A DNA stretch of 64,000 nt, from positions 1-64,000 of the forward strand of contig JAJRQT010000181.1 of assembly GCA_024280115.1 (NCBI GenBank), written 5' to 3'. How positions within the stretch are numbered: position 1 is the first letter of the stretch; each line of letters begins with the position of its first letter. Shown here in pieces: positions 34,525 through 44,787 of this stretch. The notes below the pieces were generated by a model. The model worked only from the letters and a program-made list of their open reading frames with translations. It searched no databases and was not told the origin of the DNA. The position numbers and the translations under genes were made by a program. Source of the stretch: Bacteroidota bacterium (GTDB taxonomy: Bacteria > Bacteroidota > Bacteroidia > Cytophagales > Cyclobacteriaceae).

Positions 34525-36897
34525 TCAAATACCAAAAAGGTTTTCAGTTTCCGGTTGAGTATCAATATCTACATTTTCTACGATGATTTCTGAAGATCCA
34601 GTATTTTCTACTATTTCTTCAACTTGAACTTCAGAAGTTGTTTTAACTGGTTCAAAGTCGTTCATCGCGGTCTCTACTGTGATCACTTTTTCTACATTAT
34701 CAATATTAATTGCCTCCGGATTATCTTCAGTAATCATAATGGATGGAGCGATAACCAAGGCGACAACGGACATCAATTTTAACAGGATATTTAGGGAAGG
34801 ACCTGAGGTATCTTTAAAAGGATCGCCAACTGTATCACCAACCACTGCAGCTTTGTGGGGTTCAGAGCCTTTGTAGTACATCTTACCATCGATTTCTACA
34901 CCTTCTTCAAATAATTTCTTAGCATTATCCCAGGCGCCGCCGGCATTTGATTGAAAAATGGCCATTAATACGCCTGCAGATGTAACCCCAGCCAATAATC
35001 CGCCAAGCATTTCAGCTCCTCCGACAAATCCAATAATAACCGGTGAGGAAACAGCTAAAAGCCCGGGGAATATCATTTGCCTGATTGAAGCTTCAGTAGA
35101 GATTTCAACACATTTGCCATATTCCGCCTTTCCATCAGCCGCATGAAAAATTTTCAAATCTTCCTCCGTAGCATTTTCCATGTTGGAATCGTATTTTTTC
35201 ATAATTTCCAGGGCATTTTTTAAAGCAGGAATATCACTGAATTGCCTCCTGACTTCCTGGATCATAGCCATTGCAGCTTTTCCGACTGCTTTCATTGCTA
35301 AGGCGGAAAACACAAAGGGAAGCATAGCGCCCAAAAGCAACCCTACCATTACTACTGGTTTTGATATATCAATAGTAGATACATTTGCCTGTTGAGTATA
35401 GGCAGCGAACAAAGCAAGCGCAGTCAATGCTGCCGAACCAATTGCAAATCCTTTTCCTATTGCAGCAGTTGTATTACCCACAGCATCAAGTTTATCAGTT
35501 CGTTGTCTTACTTCTTTTGGTAGGTTGCTCATTTCGGCAATTCCGCCGGCATTATCAGAAATTGGGCCATAGGCATCAACAGCTAATTGAATTCCGGTGT
35601 TTGCAAGCATACCAACGGCTGCAATAGCGATACCATATAATCCTGCAAAATGATGTGAAACCAATATGGCTATAGAAATTAATATTATTGGAACAGCTGT
35701 TGACATCATACCAACGCCAAGCCCGGAGATAATATTTGTTGCGCTTCCTGTGAGCGACTGTCTTGCTATAGAAAGTACAGGACGAGTACCGGTACCGGTA
35801 TAATACTCAGTGATTTTTCCAATACCCAGACCTGCACACAATCCGGCAATGGTAGCCCAAAATACTCCCATTGCCTTGTAGGTGTGACCATTGAAATTCC
35901 AGCTATCCGGAAGCATGAATAGAATTAGAACCAGTGAAACAAATACCATTAATATAGAAGAACCAAATTCCCCCATATTCAAGGCTTTTTGAGGGCTTCC
36001 TCCTTCCTTTACTTTTACAAAAAAGGTCCCAATAATTGATACTAATATTCCTGCTGAAGCAAGTGCTAAAGGCAATAATACGGCTCCAAGTCCATTGAAA
36101 TTACCTGAAAATTCCGGTAAAACCACAAATGCTGCACCAAGGACCATCGTTCCAACAATTGAACCCACATAAGATTCAAAGAGGTCTGCTCCCATACCTG
36201 CAACATCACCGACATTGTCACCGACATTGTCTGCAATAGTTGCCGGGTTAAGTGGATGATCTTCAGGTATGCCAGCTTCCACTTTCCCAACGAGATCGGC
36301 TCCTACATCGGCAGCTTTTGTGTATATGCCGCCACCGACACGGGCAAAGAAAGCTATTGAAGATGCACCTAATGAGAACCCAGCTAATACATTGATTACT
36401 TTACTTATATTATCAAAGTCAATTCCGAAAAGATGGGTATAGAGAATGAATAGTGAATTTAATCCGAGAACTCCAAGTCCCACAACACCAAGCCCCATTA
36501 CCGACCCTCCTATAAAAGCAACTTCGAGTGCTTTTCCAAGTGAAGTTCTTGCGGCATTGGTAGTTCTGACATTTGCTTTTGTTGCAACTTTCATTCCTAA
36601 ATATCCTGCAAACGCAGAACAAAATGCTCCTACAAGAAAAGACAGGGCTATTAATGGATGAGAACCTGCTTCAGTATGTCCTTTAAATGCAAGAATGGCT
36701 CCTACTGCCACTACAAAAATTATTAAAACCTTGTATTCGGCCTTTAAAAAAGCCATAGCTCCTTTAGAGATATGGTCTGCAATTTCAGCCATCTTTTTAG
36801 TTCCTACTTCCTGTTTCGAAACCCACGATGATCGCCATACAACATATAAAAGTGCTATTACGCCCGTGATCGGGAAAAAATATTTAATACTTTCCAT
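34525..36897 (-). CDS. hppA: membrane-bound proton/sodium-pumping pyrophosphatase
   Basis: Hydrolyses pyrophosphate and uses the energy to pump H+ or Na+ out of the cytoplasm. 790 residues, about 16 membrane helices. Visible motifs include [20 protein letters not shown] and [20 protein letters not shown], the pyrophosphate site. [14 protein letters not shown] has Ala where potassium-independent enzymes have Lys, so it is predicted potassium-dependent. After the last helix (IAPSIMI) there is an unusual acidic tail of about 70 residues ending in ETENLFGI. It is the only gene of its transcript, with a clear promoter and terminator. Confidence 0.96.
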   Translation of the reverse strand: MESIKYFFPITGVIALLYVVWRSSWVSKQEVGTKKMAEIADHISKGAMAFLKAEYKVLIIFVVAVGAILAFKGHTEAGSHPLIALSFLVGAFCSAFAGYLGMKVATKANVRTTNAARTSLGKALEVAFIGGSVMGLGVVGLGVLGLNSLFILYTHLFGIDFDNISKVINVLAGFSLGASSIAFFARVGGGIYTKAADVGADLVGKVEAGIPEDHPLNPATIADNVGDNVGDVAGMGADLFESYVGSIVGTMVLGAAFVVLPEFSGNFNGLGAVLLPLALASAGILVSIIGTFFVKVKEGGSPQKALNMGEFGSSILMVFVSLVLILFMLPDSWNFNGHTYKAMGVFWATIAGLCAGLGIGKITEYYTGTGTRPVLSIARQSLTGSATNIISGLGVGMMSTAVPIILISIAILVSHHFAGLYGIAIAAVGMLANTGIQLAVDAYGPISDNAGGIAEMSNLPKEVRQRTDKLDAVGNTTAAIGKGFAIGSAALTALALFAAYTQQANVSTIDISKPVVMVGLLLGAMLPFVFSALAMKAVGKAAMAMIQEVRRQFSDIPALKNALEIMKKYDSNMENATEEDLKIFHAADGKAEYGKCVEISTEASIRQMIFPGLLAVSSPVIIGFVGGAEMLGGLLAGVTSAGVLMAIFQSNAGGAWDNAKKLFEEGVEIDGKMYYKGSEPHKAAVVGDTVGDPFKDTSGPSLNILLKLMSVVALVIAPSIMITEDNPEAINIDNVEKVITVETAMNDFEPVKTTSEVQVEEIVENTGSSEIIVENVDIDTQPETENLFGI

Positions 36898-36978
36898 ATT
36901 TTTTTTGACAGTTTAGGTTTAAAAAATCTTTAAATAAAGATAACTTTTCTTTGAGTGATTCTGTTTGTTTTTTGATAC

Positions 36979-37011
36979 CAAAAATATAGTGGAAAAGATT
37001 TTTAGATCAAA
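36979..37011 (-). promoter_or_regulatory. predicted promoter of hppA
   Basis: On the minus strand TTTG (37011-37008), 21 bases, TATTTTTG (36986-36979), about 80 bases before the hppA start. Fits the Bacteroidota pattern. Confidence 0.55.
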
Positions 37012-37109
37012 CCAAAAAAACATAATCCTTTAGTCAAATTGGCTTGAAATACAATTTTTTAATAATCGTGTATATTTAGAAGATGTATAACCACAAAGGT
37101 CATATCCAT

Positions 37110-38291
37110 TTAGAGTAAATTTAAATACGCAACGATACTTCGCAAGAATTCTGCAATATCGTTAGCAAGAGGATGGTCAGCGCCTCTGCCAATTACATAA
37201 AGCGTAAATATGCCATAAATTCCCAGTAGCATATATGCCTGCACACCATCAATCACTTTGCGGAATGTATAAACACCAAAAGCTATAATTGTTAGAATCA
37301 ATAATAACATTCTGAGTTCAGAGCTTTGGTCGATAGTTTCCTGGTGCATTACAATAGGACCATGAATTATTGTATAAACAAATAAAGGAAACCCCAGGGC
37401 AAAGCAAATATCAAATATATTGCTACCTAGTGCATTTGAAATAGCGTCATCATAATTACCTTTTTTAGCATCATTCATTGAAATGATTGTGTCTGGCACG
37501 CTGGATGCTGCAGAAGCTAATATTACTGCCACAAACATGATCGGTATATCCAAACCTTCAAACGTACCAAGATAAGGCAAGGTATATTCAGCGCTTCCAA
37601 TCCATTCACAGGCTTGAACCAGCAATAAACAAGTAAATGCAATAGATACGGTTGAGAAAATGAGTAAAGGCCATGCAGTTTTATCCGAAATTTTATCTTT
37701 GCCTATAAAAACAGGTTCCAGGTCAAAAGTAGCCAGATAGTACAAAATACTCTTTCTGGCTTCATGAACTATAAACTCTGGTTCACGGTGGTAATGATTT
37801 TCTATCCCGGGCCTTTTCATAGTCTTAAGCATATAAGTCAGGTAAATGAAATATATGACCATTAAAAACAGACCATGCCACCAGTTCAGTGATTTACCAC
37901 TGATTATTATAATGAAAAGAAATTCGGCTATAATTAAGGCGGATCCATCTCGAAAAAACACTTTCTGAGAGACGGTAATATTTTTCGCAAGACCCGTTAG
38001 TATAACAACAAGAATTACAAATGCCGGGATGATCATCCCATTAAAAATAGCACTACCCGCAGTGGTACCGATTCCTCCGGAAAATCCATCGACATCTTTT
38101 AGATAAAATAGAAAGAAAAAAGTTGTGAATAATTCAGGGAGAGAGCTACCAATGGCATTAATAGTAGCCCCTCTAACACCCTCCGAGAGATTCCTGCCAA
38201 TATAATCCGATGCTAAAGCAAACCCATCACTAGCCCTCCAAATTATAATACAGCATATGATGACTATGAATAAAGGAATTAAAATACCCAT
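37110..38291 (-). CDS. sodium/calcium exchanger family membrane protein
   Basis: 393 residues with about ten hydrophobic helices in two homologous halves. Each half carries a family alpha-repeat: GATINAIGSSLPELFTTFFF (about residues 40-59) and ASAASSVPDTIISMNDA followed by ALGSNIFDICFALG. It should exchange Na+ or H+ for Ca2+ or another cation. The central loop is short and has no regulatory domain. Its neighbour hppA pumps ions too, but each appears to have its own transcript. A minus-strand TATCTTTG at 38329-38322 may be its -7 element. Confidence 0.9.
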   Translation of the reverse strand: MGILIPLFIVIICCIIIWRASDGFALASDYIGRNLSEGVRGATINAIGSSLPELFTTFFFLFYLKDVDGFSGGIGTTAGSAIFNGMIIPAFVILVVILTGLAKNITVSQKVFFRDGSALIIAEFLFIIIISGKSLNWWHGLFLMVIYFIYLTYMLKTMKRPGIENHYHREPEFIVHEARKSILYYLATFDLEPVFIGKDKISDKTAWPLLIFSTVSIAFTCLLLVQACEWIGSAEYTLPYLGTFEGLDIPIMFVAVILASAASSVPDTIISMNDAKKGNYDDAISNALGSNIFDICFALGFPLFVYTIIHGPIVMHQETIDQSSELRMLLLILTIIAFGVYTFRKVIDGVQAYMLLGIYGIFTLYVIGRGADHPLANDIAEFLRSIVAYLNLL

Positions 38292-38645
38292 TTAATATCA
38301 GCTGCTTAAAAAATAAACGTCCAAAGATAATTTATTTTTCTTTATCTTAAAGACATTTATAAAATAAAAATGCAATTTTTTCTATAAATTGTCTAATATC
38401 ATTTTTGAATTCAAATTCAATTATCTGACAATTATTGCGCATTATCAAGGATTATTTACTCAATGTTACTTTAGTCTATCATGGCTATTTTGCAAAATTT
38501 ATCAATTGTGTCTCAACGGAAACTTTCTAATTTTGCGGAGTTTCAGCTCAGGCACAAAATACCTATGGCTGGCTATAATATTTTTTAAAATATCTTTCGA
38601 ATGGTTTTATTTATTATTTAGGAGATTTCTTATGAATTTTGCGTT
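38292..38645 (+). other. 354-base gap with promoter, leading to the cytochrome-b5/pyrD genes
   Basis: AT-rich and without a convincing gene; an 86-codon reading frame here contains the promoter below and is judged spurious. It ends with AGGAG and a five-codon frame ATG (38632) to TGA (38649) that overlaps the next start codon. Confidence 0.5.
38506..38535 (+). promoter_or_regulatory. predicted promoter of the cytochrome-b5/pyrD genes
   Basis: TTG (38506-38508), 19 bases, TAATTTTG (38528-38535). A good match to the Bacteroidota pattern, giving a leader of about 100 bases before the GTG at 38646. Confidence 0.6.
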
Positions 38646-38900
38646 GTGAAAAAGCCTTCTTTAAATTCTTATACGAAATCGCAACTTGCCCTGAGAAACG
38701 GACAGGATAGAGAAGAAATATGGTGTAGTTATGATGGCAAAATATATGATTTGACTAATTCCAAAATGTGGAGAGCGGGCAGCCACTATGAACACTGGGC
38801 AGGGCAAGATCTGACGGACGAATTGAGTGATGCTCCACATGATTTGAGTGTATTTAATAAGCATCAGATTGTAGGAGTTTTAACTGATATTAACGGATAG
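38646..38900 (+). CDS. small cytochrome-b5-like heme-binding domain protein
   Basis: 84 residues from a GTG start. The sequence matches the cytochrome b5-like family found as single domains in bacteria: EIWCSYDGKIYDLTNSKMW, then GSHYEHWAGQDLTDEL and APHDLSVFNKHQIVG. Histidines in the HYEHW and PHDLS/NKHQ regions are candidate heme ligands. There is no signal or anchor, so it is probably cytoplasmic. The GTG overlaps the stop (TGA) of a five-codon frame that has an AGGAG ahead of it, suggesting coupled initiation. It is followed 2 bases later by the next gene. Electron partner unknown. Confidence 0.85.
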   Translation: MKKPSLNSYTKSQLALRNGQDREEIWCSYDGKIYDLTNSKMWRAGSHYEHWAGQDLTDELSDAPHDLSVFNKHQIVGVLTDING

Positions 38901-38902
38901 CT

Positions 38903-39475
38903 TTGCATGAAATAGAACCATATTATTCGTGGCTAAAATATTATGACTCTTCACATGATGAGCTTTCGCCATTCTTTGGTAAAGAATATAATATGGATCT
39001 CTACCAGGATGCCATCTACAATTATTATATCGATCCTGCCTGGGATTTTTTTGGTTCCGAAACCTTATATTTGAAAATACTGTTTGTGGATTATAATTTG
39101 GGGTTTTCTGTCATAGAATTTATCGGAGAATGGAATGATGCGATATCAAATGATATTATGTTTTTGAAAAGAAATATAATTGATCATTTAAATATGAATA
39201 GCGTTAATAAATTTATTTTGATAGGTGAAAATGTTTTTAATTTCCATGGATCTGATGATTGTTACTACGAAGAATGGTTTGATGAAGTAGAAAATGGCTG
39301 GATAGCCGCAATTAATTTCAGCGATTTTGTGACGGAGGAATGGAAGAATTATGATATAGACAGCTATATAAATTATGGAGGTGAACTGGAAATGCCAAAC
39401 TGGAGGACGCTTACACCGCAGGCTTTTTTTTTAAAAGTCAGATCTATTATCGGCAGGAGAATTGAACTAACCTAA
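38903..39475 (+). CDS. conserved-looking protein of unknown function, acidic and aromatic-rich
   Basis: 190 residues from a TTG start that lies 2 bases after the cytochrome-b5-like gene. It is soluble, strongly acidic and rich in Tyr, Trp and Phe, with a central alpha/beta core ([19 protein letters not shown], then [18 protein letters not shown]). I do not recognise a family. Close packing between the heme protein and pyrD implies cotranscription; a role with either is an inference only. The next gene begins 11 bases after its stop. Confidence 0.8.
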   Translation: MHEIEPYYSWLKYYDSSHDELSPFFGKEYNMDLYQDAIYNYYIDPAWDFFGSETLYLKILFVDYNLGFSVIEFIGEWNDAISNDIMFLKRNIIDHLNMNSVNKFILIGENVFNFHGSDDCYYEEWFDEVENGWIAAINFSDFVTEEWKNYDIDSYINYGGELEMPNWRTLTPQAFFLKVRSIIGRRIELT

Positions 39476-39486
39476 ATTATTTCATA

Positions 39487-40545
39487 TTGTATAAGCTTAT
39501 TATAAGACCATTACTTTTTTTATTCAACCCTGAGAAGGCACATCACATTGTGACCACTTTACTCAGATTTATTTGTAAAATCCCCGGCGGGACATATCTG
39601 CTCAATGCTCTATTTAAATATAAAAATCAAAACCTTGAAATTGAGGTTTTTGGGATAAAATTTGAAAACCCGGTGGGTCTTGCCGCGGGATTTGATAAGG
39701 ACGCCTGGTTTATTGATGAATTTGCAGCCCTGGGATTTGGCTTTATTGAAATAGGAACCATCACCCCAAAAGCCCAGCCGGGAAACCCAAAACCGCGGTT
39801 GTTCAGGCTGAAGGAAGATGAAGCCCTTATAAATAGAATGGGTTTCAATAACTACGGTGCAGATTATGCGGTGGAACAGCTTAAAAACAGAAAATCAAAA
39901 GTTATAGTTGGAGGGAACATTGGTAAAAATAAGATAACACCAAATGAGGAAGCGGATGAGGATTATGAATTTTGCTTTGAAGCGCTTTATGAATATGTTG
40001 ACTATTTCGCTGTAAATGTCAGTTCGCCAAATACACCTAATCTGAGAGCACTGCAGGAAAAAGAGCCACTGAAAAAGTTATTACTCAGTTTGAAGGAAAA
40101 AAACGACCAAAAAAAACTTCCAAAACCCATACTTCTAAAAATAGCCCCGGACTTGACGGATGAACAATTGGATGACATAATAGAAATTGTTGATGAAGTA
40201 AAATTATCTGGAGTGATTGCAACAAATACAACCATATCAAGAGAAGCTTTGAAAACTGATCAAACAAAACTTAGGCAAATAGGGAACGGTGGTTTGAGCG
40301 GAAAACCTGTGAAGGATAGATCTACGGAAGTCATTAGATATTTGAAAAATAATGCCAAATCTCCATTCACCATCATTGGAGTTGGCGGGATTAATTCCCC
40401 TGAAGATGCTCTGGAGAAAATAGAAGCCGGAGCAAGTTTAATACAACTTTATTCAGGGTTCATTTACCAAGGGCCCATGCTGATTAAAAAGATTAATAAG
40501 TTGCTGTTAAAAAGTGGTGTTGGTGAAACGCATCTCAATTCTTGA
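39487..40545 (+). CDS. pyrD: dihydroorotate dehydrogenase (quinone), class 2
   Basis: FMN enzyme that oxidises dihydroorotate to orotate in pyrimidine synthesis and passes electrons to quinone at the inner membrane. 352 residues from a TTG start; no upstream in-frame ATG exists. Class 2 features are the N-terminal helical extension (about residues 1-45) and the motifs [37 protein letters not shown] and [10 protein letters not shown], the last with the family Ser as base. Late [11 protein letters not shown] binds FMN phosphate. Third gene of the heme-protein/unknown/pyrD set. Confidence 0.96.
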   Translation: MYKLIIRPLLFLFNPEKAHHIVTTLLRFICKIPGGTYLLNALFKYKNQNLEIEVFGIKFENPVGLAAGFDKDAWFIDEFAALGFGFIEIGTITPKAQPGNPKPRLFRLKEDEALINRMGFNNYGADYAVEQLKNRKSKVIVGGNIGKNKITPNEEADEDYEFCFEALYEYVDYFAVNVSSPNTPNLRALQEKEPLKKLLLSLKEKNDQKKLPKPILLKIAPDLTDEQLDDIIEIVDEVKLSGVIATNTTISREALKTDQTKLRQIGNGGLSGKPVKDRSTEVIRYLKNNAKSPFTIIGVGGINSPEDALEKIEAGASLIQLYSGFIYQGPMLIKKINKLLLKSGVGETHLNS

Positions 40546-40576
40546 TTAATTTTCTTATAATTCTTCATCATTTCAT

Positions 40577-40584
40577 TAGTTTTG
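40577..40584 (+). promoter_or_regulatory. possible -7 element of ftsK
   Basis: TAGTTTTG fits TAnnTTTG, 16 bases before the ftsK ATG. No correctly spaced TTTG upstream. Confidence 0.35.
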
Positions 40585-40600
40585 TGCTTTCAAATTATTG

Positions 40601-43030
40601 ATGGGCAAGAATACGTATAAGTCAAATACTTTTAAAAAGAAGAAACCGGAACGGAAAAAACGCTCCTTTAAGTTTGGTTTTTTTAAAGACAGAAGGCTGC
40701 ATTTAACGGTCGGCATTTTTCTTTTGGCCACATCATTTTTTTTAATTACAGCCTTTATTTCTTACTTGTTTACCGGCAAAGCTGACCAGAGCGTAATTGA
40801 AGCCATTTCAACATCTGACATCAGGGAATCTGGTTTTGAAATAGAGAATTGGCTTGGACTTTTAGGAGCATTCTCCAGTCATTATTTTATTTACAAGTGG
40901 TTTGGAATTGCCTCATTTCTTATTCCTCCGTTTCTGTTTCTTTTAGGCAACTATATTCTTTTCAGAAAGCAGTTGATCGCTATCACAAAATCCTTTCAGT
41001 TTATACTGTTTTTTGTTTTTTGGCTCAGCACGTTATTTGGTTACATCACCCTCGATGAGACTAATCCGGTTCAATTAAGCTTTATTGCCGGGGATATAGG
41101 ATTCGAAATTGCAGTTATTCTACATGGACTTATGGGATGGGGAACTTATATTTTATTAGTTTTTCTTTTCTTCGTTTTCATTATCTACTTCTTTAACATT
41201 ACTTCAATCATCGGACTTGAAAAGCAAGGAAGTAGTTCGGGGTTGGATGCACCTATTAATAAGAAGGTTGATGTTATTGATGAATTACAAGTAAATGATG
41301 ACTCTTCAGATCAACAAACTCAGGTACCTGTCAATGCTGAAACTGAAAGTTGGATTGTCGAAGGTTCGAAGAAATCTGTTAAAAAAGAGGAACCAAATCT
41401 TGAATTGGCAATAGAAAATGAGGGGATTGTCAAGTCAGTTGAGGAAGAAGATACAAAAAAACTGCCATTTGAAGTAGATGATAAAATAGAGGCTGAAAAA
41501 GCTGTTGAGGGGCTCTCAAATTACGATCCGACACTTGATTTAGGGACATATCAATTCCCTGATATATCGTTGTTCAATGAATATGATCAAAACAATGTAC
41601 AGGTGACCAAAGAGGAGCTTGAGCAGAATAAAGATAAAATTGTTGAAACTCTCATCAATTTTAAAATAGGAATTACTAGTATAAAAGCCACTATCGGCCC
41701 GACTGTAACTTTGTATGAAATTGTTCCTGATGCAGGTGTGAAAATATCGAAGATTAGGAACCTGGAAGATGACATTGCATTGAGCCTTGCCGCTCTTGGC
41801 ATTAGAATTATTGCCCCAATTCCAGGCAAAGGAACGATTGGTATTGAAGTGCCGAACAAACACAGGGAAATGGTATCGGTTCGTTCAGTGTTGGCGACTG
41901 AGCGGTTTAAAAATACCAAACATGAGTTGCCTGTAATACTCGGAAAAACAATTTCTAATGAAGTATATATTGCAGATCTGGCAAAAATGCCTCATTTGCT
42001 TATGGCAGGAGCTACAGGGCAGGGAAAATCTGTAGGGCTGAATGTTTTAATTGCTTCCCTGATGTTCAAACTTCATCCATCTCAATTGAAGTTTGTAATG
42101 GTTGATCCTAAAAAAGTTGAGCTTACATTATACAATAAAATAGAAAGACATTATCTGGCCATGCTACCCGATGGTGAGGAGGCAATCATTTCAGATAGCA
42201 AAAAAGTGATTTATACCCTTAATTCTCTGTGTATTGAGATGGACAACAGGCTTACGCTACTGAAAAGTGGTGGTTGCAGAAATCTAAAAGAGTACAATTC
42301 CAAATTTGTTAGAAGATTGTTAAACCCGGAAAAAGGGCACAGGTTTCTTCCTTACATCGTTTTGATTATCGATGAATTGGCTGATCTTATGGTGACTTCC
42401 GGAAAAGAAATTGAAACGCCTGTAGCAAGACTCGCGGCAGTTTCACGAGCAACAGGAATTCACCTGGTTTTAGCAACTCAACGACCTTCGGTAAATGTAA
42501 TTACAGGTATAATTAAAGCTAATTTCCCGGCAAGATTATCCTTTAGAGTGGCTTCAAAGATAGACAGCCGTACCATTATGGATGCTGGAGGCGCCGAACA
42601 ATTGGTAGGACTTGGTGATATGCTTTATTCTCATGGTTCTGATTTGGTCAGACTTCAGGGACCTTTTATTGACACTTCTGAAGTAGATAGAATATGTGAG
42701 TTTGTCGGAGCGCAGAGAGGTTATGAAACCGCTTATGTTTTGCCGGAATTTGTGGGAGAGGAGACCGATATCCCGGGTGCTGTTGACCTTGCAGACCGTG
42801 ACAATATGTTTGATGAGGCAGCGAGATTGATTGTCAGGCATCAGCAGGGTAGTACTTCTTTGATACAGAGAAAGCTAAAGTTGGGATATAACCGGGCGGG
42901 ACGACTGATTGATCAATTGGAAGCTGCTGGAATTGTAGGACCTTTTGAAGGGAGTAAGGCCAGGGAAGTTTTAGTTCAGGATGAGTACAGTTTGGAACAA
43001 TTGTTGAATGAAATAGATGATAAAAATTAA
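40601..43030 (+). CDS. ftsK: FtsK/SpoIIIE-family DNA translocase
   Basis: Links cell division to chromosome segregation by pumping DNA through the septum. About 809 residues from the ATG at 40601. A basic N-terminus precedes four membrane helices (about residues 30-200), an acidic linker (about 205-320) and the motor: Walker A GATGQGKSVGLN (near 470), Walker B VLIIDELADLM, and TGIHLVLATQRPSVNVITG. The C-terminal gamma winged helix (LIQRKLKLGYNRAGRLIDQLE) recognises orienting DNA sites. The linker is short compared with E. coli FtsK. Followed after 15 bases by lolA. Confidence 0.96.
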   Translation: MGKNTYKSNTFKKKKPERKKRSFKFGFFKDRRLHLTVGIFLLATSFFLITAFISYLFTGKADQSVIEAISTSDIRESGFEIENWLGLLGAFSSHYFIYKWFGIASFLIPPFLFLLGNYILFRKQLIAITKSFQFILFFVFWLSTLFGYITLDETNPVQLSFIAGDIGFEIAVILHGLMGWGTYILLVFLFFVFIIYFFNITSIIGLEKQGSSSGLDAPINKKVDVIDELQVNDDSSDQQTQVPVNAETESWIVEGSKKSVKKEEPNLELAIENEGIVKSVEEEDTKKLPFEVDDKIEAEKAVEGLSNYDPTLDLGTYQFPDISLFNEYDQNNVQVTKEELEQNKDKIVETLINFKIGITSIKATIGPTVTLYEIVPDAGVKISKIRNLEDDIALSLAALGIRIIAPIPGKGTIGIEVPNKHREMVSVRSVLATERFKNTKHELPVILGKTISNEVYIADLAKMPHLLMAGATGQGKSVGLNVLIASLMFKLHPSQLKFVMVDPKKVELTLYNKIERHYLAMLPDGEEAIISDSKKVIYTLNSLCIEMDNRLTLLKSGGCRNLKEYNSKFVRRLLNPEKGHRFLPYIVLIIDELADLMVTSGKEIETPVARLAAVSRATGIHLVLATQRPSVNVITGIIKANFPARLSFRVASKIDSRTIMDAGGAEQLVGLGDMLYSHGSDLVRLQGPFIDTSEVDRICEFVGAQRGYETAYVLPEFVGEETDIPGAVDLADRDNMFDEAARLIVRHQQGSTSLIQRKLKLGYNRAGRLIDQLEAAGIVGPFEGSKAREVLVQDEYSLEQLLNEIDDKN

Positions 43031-43045
43031 AACCAATATATAATA

Positions 43046-43696
43046 ATGAAGAAATTAGGATTATTGATAGTCGCGATTGCCTTTATTGGGGTGGTGCACG
43101 CGCAGGATGATGAAAAGGCTAAGGGCATATTGGATAAGATGAGTGATAAATACCAAACCATTCCATCCTATAAAACAAATTTTGTCTATCGGCTTCAGAA
43201 TAAAACAGAGGAGATCGACGAAGAGTTTTCCGGTCAAATCATAGTAAAAGGAGAAAAGTATGTGCTGCTCATGGGAGAGCAGGAAATATTTAATAATGGC
43301 AAAGTGATCTGGACATTTCTCAAAGACGCCAATGAAGTAAATGTTGATTTTTATATGCCGGATGAAGGAGACCTCTCGCCAAACAATATTTATTCTGCCT
43401 ACAAAAAGGGATATCGATACCGGTGGATTGAGATTAAAAAAGTAGGAAGCAGAACACTTGATGTTGTGGAATTACAGCCCAAGAACCCGAATGATCCGGA
43501 TAAGATGTTTTACAGGATCATATTAAATATTGATCAGGCTGACTTTACAATACATAGTTGGGAAATGTATGATCGGGCAGGAAATATATTTTCTTATACC
43601 ATATCCGGATTCAATCCGCAATTTAAAGCCGATGACTCTTTTTTCGAATTTGATGAATCGAAGTTCCCGGATGTTGAGGTTGTTGATTTAAGATGA
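43046..43696 (+). CDS. lolA: LolA-like periplasmic lipoprotein carrier
   Basis: 216 residues with a signal peptide (1-19, ending VHAQD). The mature part has the LolA pattern: KMSDKYQTIPSYKTNF, FSGQIIVKGEKYVLLMGEQE, then NGKVIWTFLKDANEVNV and a late TIHSWEMYDRAGN. It ferries lipoproteins across the periplasm to the outer membrane. It lies just after ftsK, an arrangement seen in many Bacteroidota, and is probably cotranscribed with it. Confidence 0.9.
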   Translation: MKKLGLLIVAIAFIGVVHAQDDEKAKGILDKMSDKYQTIPSYKTNFVYRLQNKTEEIDEEFSGQIIVKGEKYVLLMGEQEIFNNGKVIWTFLKDANEVNVDFYMPDEGDLSPNNIYSAYKKGYRYRWIEIKKVGSRTLDVVELQPKNPNDPDKMFYRIILNIDQADFTIHSWEMYDRAGNIFSYTISGFNPQFKADDSFFEFDESKFPDVEVVDLR

Positions 43697-43757
43697 TTTT
43701 AATCCGATGATCTTGATTATGATAAATTGAATTTTTATCACAATCAATTTCCGCTCC

Positions 43758-43817
43758 TTGGAGGGGTTAGGTCTTGCTTCGCCGTAGCGGCTTCGCGAAG
43801 GCAAGGGTGGGTTTTTA
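43758..43817. repeat. second copy of the TTGGAGGGGTTAGG/GGTGGGTTTTTA repeat with a hairpin insert
   Basis: TTGGAGGGGTTAGG (43758-43771) and GGTGGGTTTTTA (43806-43817) match the copy at 5440-5465 exactly. They are separated here by a 34-base insert (43772-43805) whose ends CTTGC-TTCGC and GCGAAG-GCAAG pair into a 10-bp stem with one bulge. Located in the 208-base gap between lolA and pyrF. Confidence 0.65.
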
Positions 43818-43904
43818 TAAAAACAGCTCAATTATGAATCATATACTAAGGCCACCATGTTAACAGCAAGCCGTATATAACCATTATTTGCAATAAAACA
43901 GGAG

Positions 43905-44723
43905 ATGACTAGAGCAGAACTCATAAACCAGATAAAGAAAAAGAAATCATTTTTATGCGTGGGTCTGGATACGGATATCAGAAAAATGCCAGCACATCTT
44001 TTGTCATCCGGGGACCCGATTTTTGAATTCAACAAGCAGATAATAGACGCCACCGCTGACTATTGTGTAGCCTATAAACCAAACCTTGCGTTTTATGAGG
44101 CTGAGGGTTCTATGGGATTGGAAAGCCTTCAAAAGACAATTGAATATATTCCGAAAGAAATATTTACGATTGCTGATGCTAAGAGAGGTGATATTGGCAA
44201 TACCTCAAGTCTCTATGCGAGGGCCTTTTTCGAAAAAATGAATTTTGATTCCATCACTGTAGCTCCCTATATGGGGGAAGATTCTGTGGTGCCTTTTATG
44301 GCTTATGATGGGAAATGGGTGATTCTTTTAGCGCTTACATCTAATAAGGGCAGCAAGGATTTTCAGGATCTTGATATTAATGGAAGATCTTCCAAGCTTT
44401 TTGAAGAAGTCCTCAAGACCAGCAGGAAATGGGGTACCAGTGAAAATCTAATGTATGTAGTGGGTGCCACCAAAGCTGAAAAGTTAAGGGCAATTCGAAA
44501 GATAGTTCCAGATCATTTTTTATTAGTTCCTGGTGTTGGTGCGCAAGGAGGAAGCCTGGAAGAAGTGGCAAAATTTGGAATGAATCATGATTGCGGACTT
44601 TTAGTGAATTCCTCAAGGGGAATTATTTATGCCTCATCAGGTTATGATTTTGCTATCAAAGCCGGAGAGGAAGCCAAAAAATTGCAACAGGAAATGGAGC
44701 AATATCTCGATGTCTATCTTTAG
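43905..44723 (+). CDS. pyrF: orotidine 5'-phosphate decarboxylase (longer bacterial type)
   Basis: Final step of UMP synthesis. 272 residues, the longer subfamily. Motifs: [16 protein letters not shown] at the start, [13 protein letters not shown], the catalytic [12 protein letters not shown] (Asp-x-Lys-x-x-Asp), and a late [11 protein letters not shown] that binds phosphate. An AGGAG lies directly before the ATG. pyrD is 3.4 kb upstream on the same strand but separated by ftsK and lolA. Confidence 0.96.
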   Translation: MTRAELINQIKKKKSFLCVGLDTDIRKMPAHLLSSGDPIFEFNKQIIDATADYCVAYKPNLAFYEAEGSMGLESLQKTIEYIPKEIFTIADAKRGDIGNTSSLYARAFFEKMNFDSITVAPYMGEDSVVPFMAYDGKWVILLALTSNKGSKDFQDLDINGRSSKLFEEVLKTSRKWGTSENLMYVVGATKAEKLRAIRKIVPDHFLLVPGVGAQGGSLEEVAKFGMNHDCGLLVNSSRGIIYASSGYDFAIKAGEEAKKLQQEMEQYLDVYL

Positions 44724-44787
44724 GCGGTCGCTTTAAGTTTGGGAGGCACAATTTTTAACTCTGCGACAAAAGAAGTATTTCTGGATA

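Noticed and set aside
35385-35627. 80-codon frame opposite hppA
   Set aside because: Gln-rich translation of the complementary strand of a clear gene; no start signal or family.
38389-38649. 86-codon plus-strand frame before the cytochrome-b5-like gene
   Set aside because: AT-rich, aromatic-rich translation without any domain, and a well-formed promoter lies inside it. Only the last five codons (from 38632) are kept as a possible leader.
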